Positions 25,902 to 34,417 of a DNA stretch of 64,000 nt are shown here, in pieces. The position numbers and the translations under genes were made by a program. The DNA is taken from positions 1 through 64,000 of the forward strand of contig NZ_AUDS01000021.1 in assembly GCF_000425585.1 (NCBI RefSeq), written 5' to 3'. The notes below the pieces were generated by a model. The model did no database searches. It was not told where the DNA came from and saw only the letters and a list, made by a program, of their open reading frames with translations. Position 1 is the first letter of the stretch, and each line of letters begins with the position of its first letter. This DNA is from Terrimonas ferruginea DSM 30193. Lineage in GTDB: Bacteria > Bacteroidota > Bacteroidia > Chitinophagales > Chitinophagaceae.

Positions 25902-26801
25902 CCTGCTGCCCTTCACAATATTTTCCATTTTCATTGTCATGGGAATCTTTTGTCCCATTGCCTCGGCATTGGCCGTGAGATCCATTGTTTGTCTGCCGTC
26001 ACGGATATAACCATCTTTTACTCCTACATTCATCGTACCTGATGCGGTTCCTTTCATATCCACTTCCATCTCGATGCCGTTCTGATTCATCTTGCCTTTG
26101 CTGTCAATCTTGCCGACAGAACGTATCACGGCTATATCGCCCTTTACTTCCACCAATTCGTATTCTGTCTTCATTTTTACATCCATTGACCCGGTGTTGA
26201 CTTTAATATCCTTGTTCCATTTGTCGCCTGGTTTAACGGGTTTGTCGGGATAAAACTGGAAGCTCTGGCCAAACATGCTGTTCAGTTGTTGTTCGGAAAG
26301 CATCTGCTCCAGTTGTGCGCGGCTCTGCGCATCGGTGGACATGGCATCCATCAATGAATCAGTGCCTGATACGGCCGTTATTTCATTTTTTTCATTCATC
26401 GTCAGCACTACTCTTTTATTCTGCATGCGTTCCCCGATGCCGTTGTCGGGTATCGGCGACTCCTGGTCACCCATTTTCATACCGGCATCCATCTTGAAAT
26501 TTTTGTAGGTGAGCGCTACTTCTTTTGTGGTGCCGTCATTTTTTATCACATCAAATTCGGAAAGGCCGCCAATGTTCATGGTTGTTGTCATTTCCTGGCC
26601 CATAATGGCCATATCGATATTCATTTTAGTATCCACATCAAGGGTAAACTTGTCGCCTTCCTTGAGTTGCATAGCCAGCGTGATGCCTTCACCGCTTCCG
26701 GCATTGCTTTTTTTGTCCTTACAGGCAGAAAAAGAAAATAAGACGAGCAGCAGTAATACGCTGCCGGTCCACAGGGATTTGTTGGTTGATTTACTTGTCA
26801 T
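25899..26801 (-). CDS. DUF6263 family lipoprotein
   Basis: A 300-residue lipoprotein: signal LLLLVLFSFSAC with the lipobox Cys at 27, then KDKKSNAGSGEG linker. The body consists of beta strands with a high content of Met, Lys and Asp, including 'LKEGDKFTLDVDTKMNIDM', 'KNDGTTKEVALTYKNFKMD' and a C-terminal 'DLTANAEAMGQKIPMTMKME', which I read as DUF6263. The family is a periplasm-facing lipoprotein group of unknown function. The next gene upstream (DUF4382) ends 93 bp away with a terminator between, so the two are separate units. Confidence 0.7.
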   Translation of the reverse strand: MTSKSTNKSLWTGSVLLLLVLFSFSACKDKKSNAGSGEGITLAMQLKEGDKFTLDVDTKMNIDMAIMGQEMTTTMNIGGLSEFDVIKNDGTTKEVALTYKNFKMDAGMKMGDQESPIPDNGIGERMQNKRVVLTMNEKNEITAVSGTDSLMDAMSTDAQSRAQLEQMLSEQQLNSMFGQSFQFYPDKPVKPGDKWNKDIKVNTGSMDVKMKTEYELVEVKGDIAVIRSVGKIDSKGKMNQNGIEMEVDMKGTASGTMNVGVKDGYIRDGRQTMDLTANAEAMGQKIPMTMKMENIVKGSR

Positions 26802-26843
26802 GACAATTGATTAGGTATTGTTTGTTGGATGATGAAGATAAAT

Positions 26844-26870
26844 AAAAAGCCCCCGCAAAAAGCAAGGGGC
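26844..26870 (-). terminator. Terminator after the DUF4382 gene
   Basis: On the minus strand GCCCC-TTGC-TTTTT-GC-GGGGGC with a small internal mismatch, followed by TTTTTATTT. It lies 24 bp past the DUF4382 stop. Confidence 0.75.
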
Positions 26871-26893
26871 GAGTTGTTTTCCACAGGACCAAC

Positions 26894-27757
26894 TTAATTC
26901 CGTAACCTGATCGTACCGACGTCGGTATCCCTTCCTGCCTGGAGATTCACCGTGAAACTGGTATCCCGGTACCCGTTACGTGTGGCGTTGATCAGTACCA
27001 AAGCACTGCTGCCGCGCAAACCTCTTATTTTGAAACGGCCGTCGTGCCGTTCGGGAATAGCGATCAGCGTATCACCGTTGGCCACCGCCGACACTACGGC
27101 GCGTGCGTCGTCGGGCCACACTTTTCCTTTGAGGCCGGCGGTGCGCGCAGGCACAAATAATTTGAGTTTAGGTTTCAGCACAAACCGGTTGTTGCTCACT
27201 TTCACGATTGAAGCACCTGCGTCGAAATCGAGCCACAACTGCAATTCGTCGGACGTTACTTCGTCAATGTCTTGTCCGCGCACCTGGATCGTTACCGTAT
27301 TGTTATTATTCCATAAGGTCAGCGGATACGATACACTATCCACTACAACACTGTTCTGAGTGCCCAGTACCAGTTTGATCTTGTTGATGCGGCCCGCGAT
27401 GGTAAATCCGTTTGCCAGTAAAGTATCGGTACCGTTCGACAGATCGAGCAGGTTGTAAACACCGGGCCTGATATCCAGCGTATCCCACACGGAGCAACGG
27501 TATTCATCATCATCATAACAATCATTGCCGTTGTTGTCGCGGCCACGGCAACTGTCGGGGATCACCTGCACAATTACCTGCCGGATATCCACATTTACCT
27601 TATCAAAGTTTACAGGATTATCGGAAAGAAAAATGCGTACCCGTTGCTGTCCTTCAGGTACCTTACTACTGTCTTTTTCCTTCTGACAGGCAAAGGGAAT
27701 CGACAGCACAAATAGCAAGACGGCCGAGCACAGCGCGCCAAGACGGAGGTGTTTCAT
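26894..27757 (-). CDS. DUF4382 domain lipoprotein with carboxypeptidase-regulatory-like tail
   Basis: A 287-residue lipoprotein. From MKHLRLGALCSAVLLFVLS the lipobox is PFAC; an ATG three codons earlier (27766) is also possible. DUF4382 covers about residues 40-180 (RVRIFLSDNPVNFDKVNVDI, 'VVDSVSYPLTL', ELQLWLDFDAGASIV), followed by a C-terminal segment 'AGLKGKVWPDDARAVVSAVANGDTLIA' that resembles a CarboxypepD_reg-like beta sandwich. An acidic insert DNNGNDCYDDDEY (around 75-90) could bind calcium. Function unknown. Confidence 0.8.
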   Translation of the reverse strand: MKHLRLGALCSAVLLFVLSIPFACQKEKDSSKVPEGQQRVRIFLSDNPVNFDKVNVDIRQVIVQVIPDSCRGRDNNGNDCYDDDEYRCSVWDTLDIRPGVYNLLDLSNGTDTLLANGFTIAGRINKIKLVLGTQNSVVVDSVSYPLTLWNNNNTVTIQVRGQDIDEVTSDELQLWLDFDAGASIVKVSNNRFVLKPKLKLFVPARTAGLKGKVWPDDARAVVSAVANGDTLIAIPERHDGRFKIRGLRGSSALVLINATRNGYRDTSFTVNLQAGRDTDVGTIRLRN

Positions 27758-28018
27758 ACGTTGCATGGTTTTGTGGTAAAAAAATAAATCATTCAGCCAG
27801 GAATGGCTGCTCATTACGCGGCAGAAGAAGGATCAGGTGCAGAAAAGGAGAACAGCATTTTTGGTCTAACGTAAAAGCCCGTCTTAAAAGTGTATAATGT
27901 GCATTACTTTGTCCGGGCTTCATCAACAAAAACTATTCCTCAACGAATTCCGGTGGATAAGTTTATCCTGCCATTCACTCAACTGAATACGGTATTTTTA
28001 TAGAGAAAATTGACTTCC

Positions 28019-28540
28019 ATGAAAATGCCATTCCTTATCTGCCTGTCACTCATCATCAATAATGTGCTGGCGCAACTTCCTGACCCGGAATTTCCTCCGG
28101 GATTTATTTTACATACGCGACTGCACAATGGTCTTTTGACGAAAATGAATTCCTCACCCGATCGTTATGCCGGAGGTTTGCAGCTGGTGCCGCAGGTAAC
28201 GGTAATACCACATCGTTTACGTGCGGGTGTTTCGGCGGGTGTGTTTTATGCAGATCATAAAGTGCAGGCGCTGGCGGGTCCGTCGATAGCGTGGAAGATA
28301 AAAACATTACATGCGTCTTTCTTTGGCAGTGCCGGTAATATTCACCTGGCTGCCGATCATTGGTGGGGCACGCGTGGACAGGCGTTTGCCGGCGGGAGTT
28401 TCAACCTTGACCTTGGCAATTTATTGGTACTTGGGCTGTCAGCGCACCGCGATTACAGCCGCGGTAATTGGTGGCTGCAGCAGACGCTGGCGGTGAGGAT
28501 CAGTAAGAAGAAAGTGGAGAAGGAACCGTTTAATGAATAA
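28019..28540 (+). CDS. Exported protein of unknown function
   Basis: A 173-residue protein with signal peptide MKMPFLICLSLIINNVLAQ. The rest is rich in Gly, Ala and aromatic residues with alternating strands (VTVIPHRLRAGVSAGVFYAD, LHASFFGSAGNIHLAADHWW, NLLVLGLSAHRDYSRGNWWL), suggesting a small beta barrel or sheet. I do not recognise the family. A TTG three codons upstream is in frame, but the ATG fits the signal peptide. Downstream, a 190-bp heptamer island separates it from the patatin gene. Confidence 0.6.
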   Translation: MKMPFLICLSLIINNVLAQLPDPEFPPGFILHTRLHNGLLTKMNSSPDRYAGGLQLVPQVTVIPHRLRAGVSAGVFYADHKVQALAGPSIAWKIKTLHASFFGSAGNIHLAADHWWGTRGQAFAGGSFNLDLGNLLVLGLSAHRDYSRGNWWLQQTLAVRISKKKVEKEPFNE

Positions 28541-28553
28541 GAGAATGGAACGA

Positions 28554-28729
28554 CGTGAATCGTCAATCGTAAATCGTGAATAAACAGCCGTTGTAGGTTT
28601 TAAGTTATAGGTATTAGGTGTAAGGTATAAGGGTTAGGAATAGGTAATAAATCAATTCACGATTCACGATTGACGATTGACGATTCACGATTGACGATTC
28701 ACGATTGACCCCCTTTTGAATTTTGAATT
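28554..28729. repeat. Inverted heptamer arms forming a large stem-loop before the patatin gene
   Basis: Left arm of CGTGAAT/CGTCAAT units (28554-28581) is complementary to 28655-28682 with two mismatches in 28; the right arm continues to about 28710. The loop (28582-28654) holds GTAAGGT/ATTAGGT-type units, the reverse complement of the ACCTTAY class. The island ends in TTTTGAATTTTGAATT immediately before the patatin ATG. Confidence 0.8.
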
Positions 28730-29770
28730 ATGAAAAGAGCACTTGTGATCAGCGGCGGCGGTTCGAAAGGCGCTTTTGCCGTAGGCGTGGTAAAAAAATT
28801 ACTCGCCACCTGGCCGGGACTTGAATTCGATATCCTGGTCGGCACCAGCACGGGATCGCTGGTCACGCCGTTTGTAGCGCTTGATGAACTTCCATTGGTG
28901 GAAGAACTATACACGACACAAACCACCGACAAAATTCTCACCACTTACAATCTTGGCGACCGCCTGACCAGCCATTCTATTTTCGGTAGTAATCCCTTGT
29001 GGGAATTGCTCACCAGATACCTGCCGGAAAACAAAGCACAACAACTACTCGATCATCCGGCTTATCTCGCATTCACGACCGTTTGCCTGCAAACCGGGCA
29101 ACTGGAAGTATTTGCCAACCGCGACATCTCTCCTGCTCCCCGGCATTATGTGCACAGCCGTTTACGCAGTCCCCTGCATTTACAAAAAGCGGTGATGGCG
29201 TCGGCCAGCCAGCCGGTGTTCATGCCGCCGGTGATGGTCAACAAAGGCGTGCCTGGTGCCGGAAATGAAATGTATCAATATGTGGATGGCGGCGTGCGTC
29301 AGTATGCAGGTATAGAAATGGCCATCGATGCGGGCGCAACGGAGATATTTACCATACTGCTCTCGTCGGGCAAGGACGATCCGGTTACCACTCCGTTCAA
29401 AGACCTGTTTTCCATTTTACAACAAACCATTGCCATCTTTACCGATGATGTGGGGAAAAACGACCTGATCATTCCACAACAGTACAATGAAGCGCTTACT
29501 TATATCGATGCCGTGCAACGCAAGATGAAACGGCAGGGTGTAAGTGCTGAAGACATCGCCAATTACTTCCATATCCGCGGACGCGAGAGTCCGTACGAAG
29601 AAAAAATACCGATCCGTATGTTCACCATCCGTCCTGACAACCCGTTGGGCGGCGGCCCCGGTGGCCTGGTATTTGATCCGGCTGAAATGACCGGCATGGT
29701 GGCCGCAGGAGAAAAGGCAGCAGGCAATTTCATCGCTTCGCTGCCGCCCGGAGAGATAAGCTGGGCCTGA
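28730..29770 (+). CDS. Patatin-like phospholipase family protein
   Basis: A 346-residue lipolytic acyl hydrolase. The oxyanion motif GGGSKG (9-14), nucleophile GTSTG with Ser40 and catalytic dyad Asp186 in YVDGGVRQ are all present, in the patatin order. No signal peptide. The region after 200 contains GATEIFTILLSS and a C-terminal 'PIRMFTIRPDNPLGG'. Likely cleaves phospholipid or neutral lipid acyl chains; location and substrate unknown. Its start codon directly follows a TTTTGAATTTTGAATT box, which must form its 5' UTR. Confidence 0.88.
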   Translation: MKRALVISGGGSKGAFAVGVVKKLLATWPGLEFDILVGTSTGSLVTPFVALDELPLVEELYTTQTTDKILTTYNLGDRLTSHSIFGSNPLWELLTRYLPENKAQQLLDHPAYLAFTTVCLQTGQLEVFANRDISPAPRHYVHSRLRSPLHLQKAVMASASQPVFMPPVMVNKGVPGAGNEMYQYVDGGVRQYAGIEMAIDAGATEIFTILLSSGKDDPVTTPFKDLFSILQQTIAIFTDDVGKNDLIIPQQYNEALTYIDAVQRKMKRQGVSAEDIANYFHIRGRESPYEEKIPIRMFTIRPDNPLGGGPGGLVFDPAEMTGMVAAGEKAAGNFIASLPPGEISWA

Positions 29771-29849
29771 TTCTGCAACGGAAAGCACATCTGTGGAAAA
29801 GTTTAACGATTACATGTCGGGCACTATCAGGAACTTGTGACGTATCTGC

Positions 29850-30737
29850 ATGGAAGATAACAAGGAAATATCAGCCCTTTTCCACCTGATCGACGACCCT
29901 GATGAAGAGGTTTTTGATGTGATCTCGCGCCGCATCGTCGATTATGGCAAACCCATTATTCCCCATCTCGAACATTTGTGGGAAAGCACCCCCGACGAGC
30001 CTACGCAGGAACGCATCGAGTTGCTGATCCACCGCCTTCATTACACCGATCTTACCGAGGATATCCGTCAATGGAACGACGCCGGTCACCACGACCTGCT
30101 GGTGGGTTCATTACTCGTATCCAAATTCATGTACCCCGACCTGGCCACGGCGCCGGTTTTGATGGAGATCGAAAAGATCCGCAGAAATGTGTGGCTGGAA
30201 CTCAACAACTACCTTACGCCGCTGGAGCAGGTGAATGTGGTCAGGAACATCCTGTATCACTATTACGGCCTGAAAGGTGTGGACATCAATTATGCCGAGC
30301 CCAAAGAATTCCTGCTGCACAAAACGATCGAAAGCAAACGCGGCAACCAGCTTGCCAATGGCATCTTATACTTACTCATCTGTGAGTTGCTGGACATACC
30401 CGTTCAACATGTCAATATCCCGCAACAATTTGTAGTCGCTTATTTCCGGCAGGGCCGCAGCAACACGTTTCAACCTTCATCACCGGAAGAAGCCTCCAAT
30501 CCGCGGCAGTTTATCGAGTTTTTCATTGATCCCTCGTCGGGGCAGGTATTTACCCATCACGACGTGGAAACCTATTTCCGGCGGTTATCCATTGATCCGC
30601 TGCCCGTTTACTTCGAACCGCGCTCCAACAAAGAAGTGATCAAAACCCTGCTGAAGGAGTTCAGTAAGTGCTTTTCAGGCGAACAGGACCGCTACAAGCA
30701 GGAAGAATTGCTCCGGCTGGCATCACTTTTGGATTAA
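29850..30737 (+). CDS. SirB1-like transglutaminase-fold protein
   Basis: A 295-residue cytoplasmic protein. The middle part, 'NNYLTPLEQVNVVRNILYHYYGLKG' through 'TIESKRGNQLANGILYLLICELLDIPVQHVNIPQQFVV', matches the SirB1/transglutaminase-like core 2 family (PF13369), though the usual catalytic Cys position is not evident (the RGN..ANGILYLLI segment has no Cys at the start of the helix). An N-terminal helical repeat region (1-90) resembles HEAT-like repeats. Role unknown; non-enzymatic function is possible. Followed by dps after 41 bp. Confidence 0.8.
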   Translation: MEDNKEISALFHLIDDPDEEVFDVISRRIVDYGKPIIPHLEHLWESTPDEPTQERIELLIHRLHYTDLTEDIRQWNDAGHHDLLVGSLLVSKFMYPDLATAPVLMEIEKIRRNVWLELNNYLTPLEQVNVVRNILYHYYGLKGVDINYAEPKEFLLHKTIESKRGNQLANGILYLLICELLDIPVQHVNIPQQFVVAYFRQGRSNTFQPSSPEEASNPRQFIEFFIDPSSGQVFTHHDVETYFRRLSIDPLPVYFEPRSNKEVIKTLLKEFSKCFSGEQDRYKQEELLRLASLLD

Positions 30738-30748
30738 AAAGGTATTAG

Positions 30749-30756
30749 TAACTTTA
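30749..30756 (+). promoter_or_regulatory. Candidate -7 box of dps
   Basis: TAACTTTA, one mismatch from TAnnTTTG, in the 41-bp gap before dps; a TTTTGG lies 16 bp further upstream, slightly close. Suggests dps has its own promoter. Confidence 0.35.
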
Positions 30757-30778
30757 CTACTCACCAATCCTTTTTATC

Positions 30779-31249
30779 ATGAAAGTGAATATTGGCATCA
30801 CCGAAAAGAACCGGCAGGCCGTAGCTACCGAGCTCAACAAATTATTGGCAGACGAACATATCCTTTACAACAAAACGCGTAACTATCACTGGAGCATCGA
30901 AGGTCCGAGCTTCATGGAGTTTCACAAACTCTACGAGCAGCAGTACACGTTGCTGGCCGAAGTGATCGACGAGATTGCCGAAAGGATCCGTACGATCGGA
31001 CATTTTGCCGAAGGCCGGCTGAAAGAACTCATCAAACTTGCATCACTCGACGAACCGGAAGCACCCACCAAACAAAGTGAGCAGATCGCCAACCTCGAGT
31101 CCGATCACGAAACCATCATCATCCGTCTCCGCAAACTGATCAAAGAATTCGACGAAGATTATAAAGACGTAGGCTCCGCCGATTTCATCACCGGTCTGCT
31201 GAAGACTCATGAGAAAATGGCGTGGATGCTTAGGAGTTATTTGCGCTAA
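30779..31249 (+). CDS. dps: Dps-family DNA-binding ferritin-like protein
   Basis: A 156-residue member of the Dps family that oxidises and stores iron with peroxide and shields DNA as a dodecamer. Ferroxidase ligands are visible: His37 in RNYHWSIEG, His49 in FMEFHKLYE, Asp64 and Glu68 in EVIDEIAERIRTIG. The N-terminal tail is short with little basic charge, so DNA binding by the tail is uncertain. The stop codon lies in the loop of a 10-bp hairpin (31237-31260). Confidence 0.93.
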   Translation: MKVNIGITEKNRQAVATELNKLLADEHILYNKTRNYHWSIEGPSFMEFHKLYEQQYTLLAEVIDEIAERIRTIGHFAEGRLKELIKLASLDEPEAPTKQSEQIANLESDHETIIIRLRKLIKEFDEDYKDVGSADFITGLLKTHEKMAWMLRSYLR

Positions 31250-31298
31250 AGCGCAAATAACAATGTGGAAATGTGTAAATGTGCCTTGCTTCGCAAGG
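31237..31298 (+). other. Two hairpins at and after the dps stop codon
   Basis: TTATTTGCGC-TAAA-GCGCAAATAA (31237-31260) is a perfect 10-bp stem whose loop is the dps stop codon plus one base. It is followed by CCTTGC-TTC-GCAAGG (31284-31298). Both precede the main terminator. Confidence 0.7.
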
Positions 31299-31411
31299 AT
31301 ACATTCCTAAATAAAAAAAGGGAACGACCTTTCGCTCGTTCCCTTTTTCAATTCAAAAGAATTCTTGTATTCCATTTTCACATTTCCACACTTACACATT
31401 TTCACATTTAC
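31261..31411. repeat. ACAT-type repeat arms around the dps terminator
   Basis: Left arm GTGGAAATGTGTAAATGTG (31265-31283) and right arm of TTTCACATTTCCACAC and TTTTCACATTTACAG (about 31375-31411) are inverted copies of each other. The same words occur at 41572-41668. Confidence 0.6.
31315..31348. terminator. Two-way terminator between dps and the oxidoreductase
   Basis: Perfect 13-bp stem AAAAAGGGAACGA / TCGTTCCCTTTTT with an 8-base loop, giving a T tract on both strands between convergent genes. Confidence 0.85.
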
Positions 31412-32826
31412 AGACTCCACCCTTCCCTGTAACTTCTCTTCACAAACTCATTCGCTTCATCGAAGTTGGTCACCTTCATGTTTTTGGCGTCCCACAGGAG
31501 TTTCTTGCGGCCCACATATTTATCCTCCCAGCCTTTGCGTTTGGGATTCAGCATCATCCAGCTACGGATGGCGAGGTTGCCCATCAGGATGCTTTCGGTA
31601 AAGGGTCCTGCATATTCGAAGGGAGAACTTGTTACACCTTTTCCATATCCCGCGATACAGGCATTCACCCATTGGATATAATGTCCTTCGGGTACGCGCT
31701 TGATTTTTTCCGCAGGCATTTTTGTTTCCTTCATCAAACGTGTAGGCAGCAGTCTGGGATTGGCGCCGTAGCAATCGAGCAGCAGTTTACCTTTTTTGCC
31801 GACCAGCAACACGCCACCGTCCCAGTTACCAAACGGTTCACCCGGTAATAATTCTTCCGGTAATTGCGGCAATAGTCCGCCATCATACCAGGATACTTTG
31901 ATCTTGCCTTTACCATCCGTCCGCGGATAGTTGAGGTGAATGATTGAAGACGGAGGTGCGCTGTCAACATAATTACCTTCGGCCCACATGTCTTTCCATA
32001 CGTTAGATACGCTGCATTCAGCGGAATCCGGATACAGGATCGGCAGGATGCGGTAGATCGGATCCATGATATGACAAGCCATATCGCCTAAGGCGCCGGT
32101 ACCGAATGCCCACCAGCCGCGCCAGTTGAACGGTACGTAGGCCGGATTGTAATCGATATAAGGTGCGGGGCCGAGCCACAGGTCCCAGTCGAGTTCCTTC
32201 GGCACGGCGTGTTTGCCGGTTGGAGTGGGAATCCCCTGTGGCCAAACCGGACGATTGGTCCAGGCATGCGCTTCTATTACTTCGCCGATTAAGCCAGCAT
32301 CATACATTTCCTTAGCTTTTCGCACGCCATCCCCCGACCCGCCCTGGTTGCCCATTTGCGTCACTACTTTGTACTTGCGTGCCGCTTCTGCGAGCTGGCG
32401 TGCTTCATAGATATCGTGCGTGAGTGGTTTCTGCGTATACACGTGTTTGCCCATGGCCATAGCGGCCATCGTGGCTACCGCGTGGGTATGATCCGGTGTG
32501 GAAATGGATACCGCATCGATGTTGTTCTTCTCAGCCTGCAACATCTTGCGGAAGTCTTTATAATAATTTGCTTTGGGAAAACGCTCGCGGCTTTTGGCGG
32601 CGGCCCTGTCATCCACATCGCACATGGCAACGATATTGACATTTGGACTTTTGGCAAATTCGGCGAGATCACTTTCGCCCTTTCCACCCGCACCAATGCC
32701 GGCGATATTGAGTTTATCACTGGGCGCAACATATCCGCGGCCCAATACGTGGCGCGGAACAATTACGAAACCTGCGCCTGCTACTGCGGCCTGACGTATA
32801 AAGGTTCTCCTGGAAGATTTTTTCAT
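31408..32826 (-). CDS. Gfo/Idh/MocA family oxidoreductase with Tat signal
   Basis: A 472-residue NAD(P)-dependent oxidoreductase exported by the Tat pathway: twin-arginine SSRRTFIRQAAVAGAGF at 4-20. The Rossmann motif GIGAGGKG (43-50), AMCDVDDRAA, and 'YTQKPLTHDIYEARQLAEA' with the catalytic Lys in the EKP-like position are present, followed by the C-terminal GFO/IDH alpha/beta domain with WRGWWAFGTGALGDMACH. I start at MKKSS rather than 15 codons upstream because the Tat signal begins there. Such Bacteroidota periplasmic members act on sugars or glycosides (GH109-like), but the substrate is not determinable. Confidence 0.9.
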   Translation of the reverse strand: MKKSSRRTFIRQAAVAGAGFVIVPRHVLGRGYVAPSDKLNIAGIGAGGKGESDLAEFAKSPNVNIVAMCDVDDRAAAKSRERFPKANYYKDFRKMLQAEKNNIDAVSISTPDHTHAVATMAAMAMGKHVYTQKPLTHDIYEARQLAEAARKYKVVTQMGNQGGSGDGVRKAKEMYDAGLIGEVIEAHAWTNRPVWPQGIPTPTGKHAVPKELDWDLWLGPAPYIDYNPAYVPFNWRGWWAFGTGALGDMACHIMDPIYRILPILYPDSAECSVSNVWKDMWAEGNYVDSAPPSSIIHLNYPRTDGKGKIKVSWYDGGLLPQLPEELLPGEPFGNWDGGVLLVGKKGKLLLDCYGANPRLLPTRLMKETKMPAEKIKRVPEGHYIQWVNACIAGYGKGVTSSPFEYAGPFTESILMGNLAIRSWMMLNPKRKGWEDKYVGRKKLLWDAKNMKVTNFDEANEFVKRSYREGWSL

Positions 32827-32918
32827 CGGCAAACTTTTGCTTAAGGTAAATTCAACCGCTGACATCAGCAAATAAAATCGTCCTCAATAAAACAATTATT
32901 AGATTCGTAAAAAAAAGA

Positions 32919-33248
32919 ATGATTTCCTGGGAAGATTTTGAAAAGATAGACATGCGTACTGGTACCATACTCGAAGCCACTGTTTTTGCGAAAGCAAGAA
33001 AACCGGCTTATCAATTGTCGGTGGATTTCGGAGAATTGGGCATAAAGAAATCTTCGGCGCAGATCACCGTTCATTATACACCGGAAGAATTAGTGGGCAG
33101 ACAGGTAATAGCCGTAGTAAATTTTCCGCCCAAGCAGATCGCCAACTTCATCAGCGAATGCCTGGTACTTGGTATTTATGATGCAAACAATGATGTGGTG
33201 TTATTAAGTCCCGGCAAGCCCGTTCCCAATGGTTTAAAAATTGGCTGA
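32919..33248 (+). CDS. csaA: CsaA-type tRNA-binding domain protein
   Basis: A 109-residue homodimeric OB-fold protein with tRNA-binding activity, proposed as an export-related chaperone. Family motifs: FEKIDMRTGTILEA, SVDFGELGIKKSSAQIT and 'FPPKQIANFISECLVLG', ending NGLKIG. Length is standard. The last 8 bases overlap the next gene (ogt), indicating translational coupling. Confidence 0.93.
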   Translation: MISWEDFEKIDMRTGTILEATVFAKARKPAYQLSVDFGELGIKKSSAQITVHYTPEELVGRQVIAVVNFPPKQIANFISECLVLGIYDANNDVVLLSPGKPVPNGLKIG

Positions 33249-33735
33249 ACAACTTTACCATACCACCTATCAGTCGCCGCTTGGCAAGCTTAAAATTGCG
33301 GTTACGGATACCTGTGTGCGGATGGTGGAGTTTATGAAAGAAGACGAAGCCATTCCGCCAGCAAACGACAGCCCCCTGCTTACAGATTGCGTGCAGCAGC
33401 TCATCGAGTATTTCCAGGGAGAACGCCGTGTATTCGATCTTCCGCTCGACCAGCCCGGCACGGGCTTTCAGCAACAGGTATGGAACCTGCTTTGCGTGAT
33501 CCCTTATGGCAAAACGATCAGTTATCTCGATCTGGCGCTGCAGTCGGGAGACCGGAACAATACACGCGCCGTAGCCAATGCGAATGGCCGCAATCGTATC
33601 GCCATCATTGTTCCCTGTCACCGGGTGATCGGGCACAACGGCAGCCTTACCGGTTATGCCGGCGGACTATGGCGCAAGAAATGGTTGCTCGAACTCGAAC
33701 TGAAATGGACACACGGCGTGCAGACGCTTTTTTGA
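33241..33735 (+). CDS. ogt: Methylated-DNA--protein-cysteine methyltransferase
   Basis: A 164-residue DNA repair protein that transfers alkyl groups from O6-alkylguanine to its own cysteine. The acceptor is Cys126 in IVPCHRVIG; upstream are FQQQVWNLLCVIPYGKTISY and RAVANANGRN for DNA recognition. The start must be the TTG at 33241: a stop codon lies two codons upstream (33235-33237) and the next ATG would remove the N-terminal strand. It overlaps csaA by 8 bp. Confidence 0.92.
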   Translation: MAEQLYHTTYQSPLGKLKIAVTDTCVRMVEFMKEDEAIPPANDSPLLTDCVQQLIEYFQGERRVFDLPLDQPGTGFQQQVWNLLCVIPYGKTISYLDLALQSGDRNNTRAVANANGRNRIAIIVPCHRVIGHNGSLTGYAGGLWRKKWLLELELKWTHGVQTLF

Positions 33736-33739
33736 AACG

Positions 33740-33860
33740 CCGTGAATCGTCATCCCGAAGTCTCGGGAGTCAATAAGTCAATAGGTGAATAAGTGAATGA
33801 AATGCGCTCCCTGAGGCCGAAGTATCGGGCCGATACTTCGGCCCCCGAAGGGCTCGAAGG
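33740..33860. repeat. Heptamer and GC-palindrome island between ogt and cdd
   Basis: Begins with the 29-base segment 33742-33770 that matches 25867-25895 inverted (one difference), with TCCCGA-AGTC-TCGGGA inside. AGTCAAT/AGGTGAAT/AAGTGAAT words follow, then a 29-bp palindrome of two 14-bp arms GGCCGAAGTATCGG / CCGATACTTCGGCC (33815-33843), then CCCGAAGGGCTCGAAGG. Confidence 0.8.
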
Positions 33861-33861
33861 A

Positions 33862-34359
33862 TTATTTACCCGTGGAAGTTTCCAGTTCGGTGCGGGTAAA
33901 CGCGAAAGGCAATAACAAACTTGCCGCCGGAATCACCCAGATACGTCCCTCCTGTCCTGACAGTATCAGCCGGATCGGATGATCGGTTCTTCCTTCGTAT
34001 TCCAGCAATGCCTGGCGGCACATGCCACAAGGCGATATCGGATGATCATTCTCCCCTTCGCTGTTGTAGGAAATAGCCAGCGCATCGATGCCTTCACCGG
34101 GATATTGCATGGCCGCATTGCCCAGCAAAATACGTTCAGCGCAAATGGTCACGGGATAAGAAGCGTTTTCCTGGTTGGTTCCTTTTACAATCGCGCCACT
34201 GGTGAGACGGGCGGCAGCACCTACATGAAAATGAGAATAAGGAGCGTAAGCAAGTCTGGTCACTTCACGGGCCGACTGCAGCAATGCCGCATCTGCCGGT
34301 TCCAGTTCGCTGACCGAGGTATATTCTTTATAAGAAAAATGAATCGTTTTTTCTGTCAT
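33862..34359 (-). CDS. cdd: Cytidine deaminase
   Basis: A 165-residue zinc enzyme of pyrimidine salvage converting cytidine and deoxycytidine to uridine forms. Zinc ligands and catalytic Glu are Cys73 and Glu75 (TICAERI) and Cys111 and Cys114 (SPCGMC); the substrate loop YSHFHVGAAA and TNQENASYPV are present. Somewhat longer than the 130-residue tetrameric type owing to an N-terminal extension. It is 58 bp from lepB with a strong terminator between, so probably separately transcribed. Confidence 0.93.
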   Translation of the reverse strand: MTEKTIHFSYKEYTSVSELEPADAALLQSAREVTRLAYAPYSHFHVGAAARLTSGAIVKGTNQENASYPVTICAERILLGNAAMQYPGEGIDALAISYNSEGENDHPISPCGMCRQALLEYEGRTDHPIRLILSGQEGRIWVIPAASLLLPFAFTRTELETSTGK

Positions 34360-34378
34360 ATGGTTCTGTTGACCGATA

Positions 34379-34408
34379 AAAAATGCCCCTCGTTCGACAG
34401 GGGCATTT
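34379..34408 (-). terminator. Terminator after lepB
   Basis: AAATGCCCCT / AGGGGCATTT (34381-34408) with an 8-base loop, followed on the minus strand by a run of T. Lies 9 bp after the lepB stop. Confidence 0.88.
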
Positions 34409-34417
34409 AAAGGTAAA

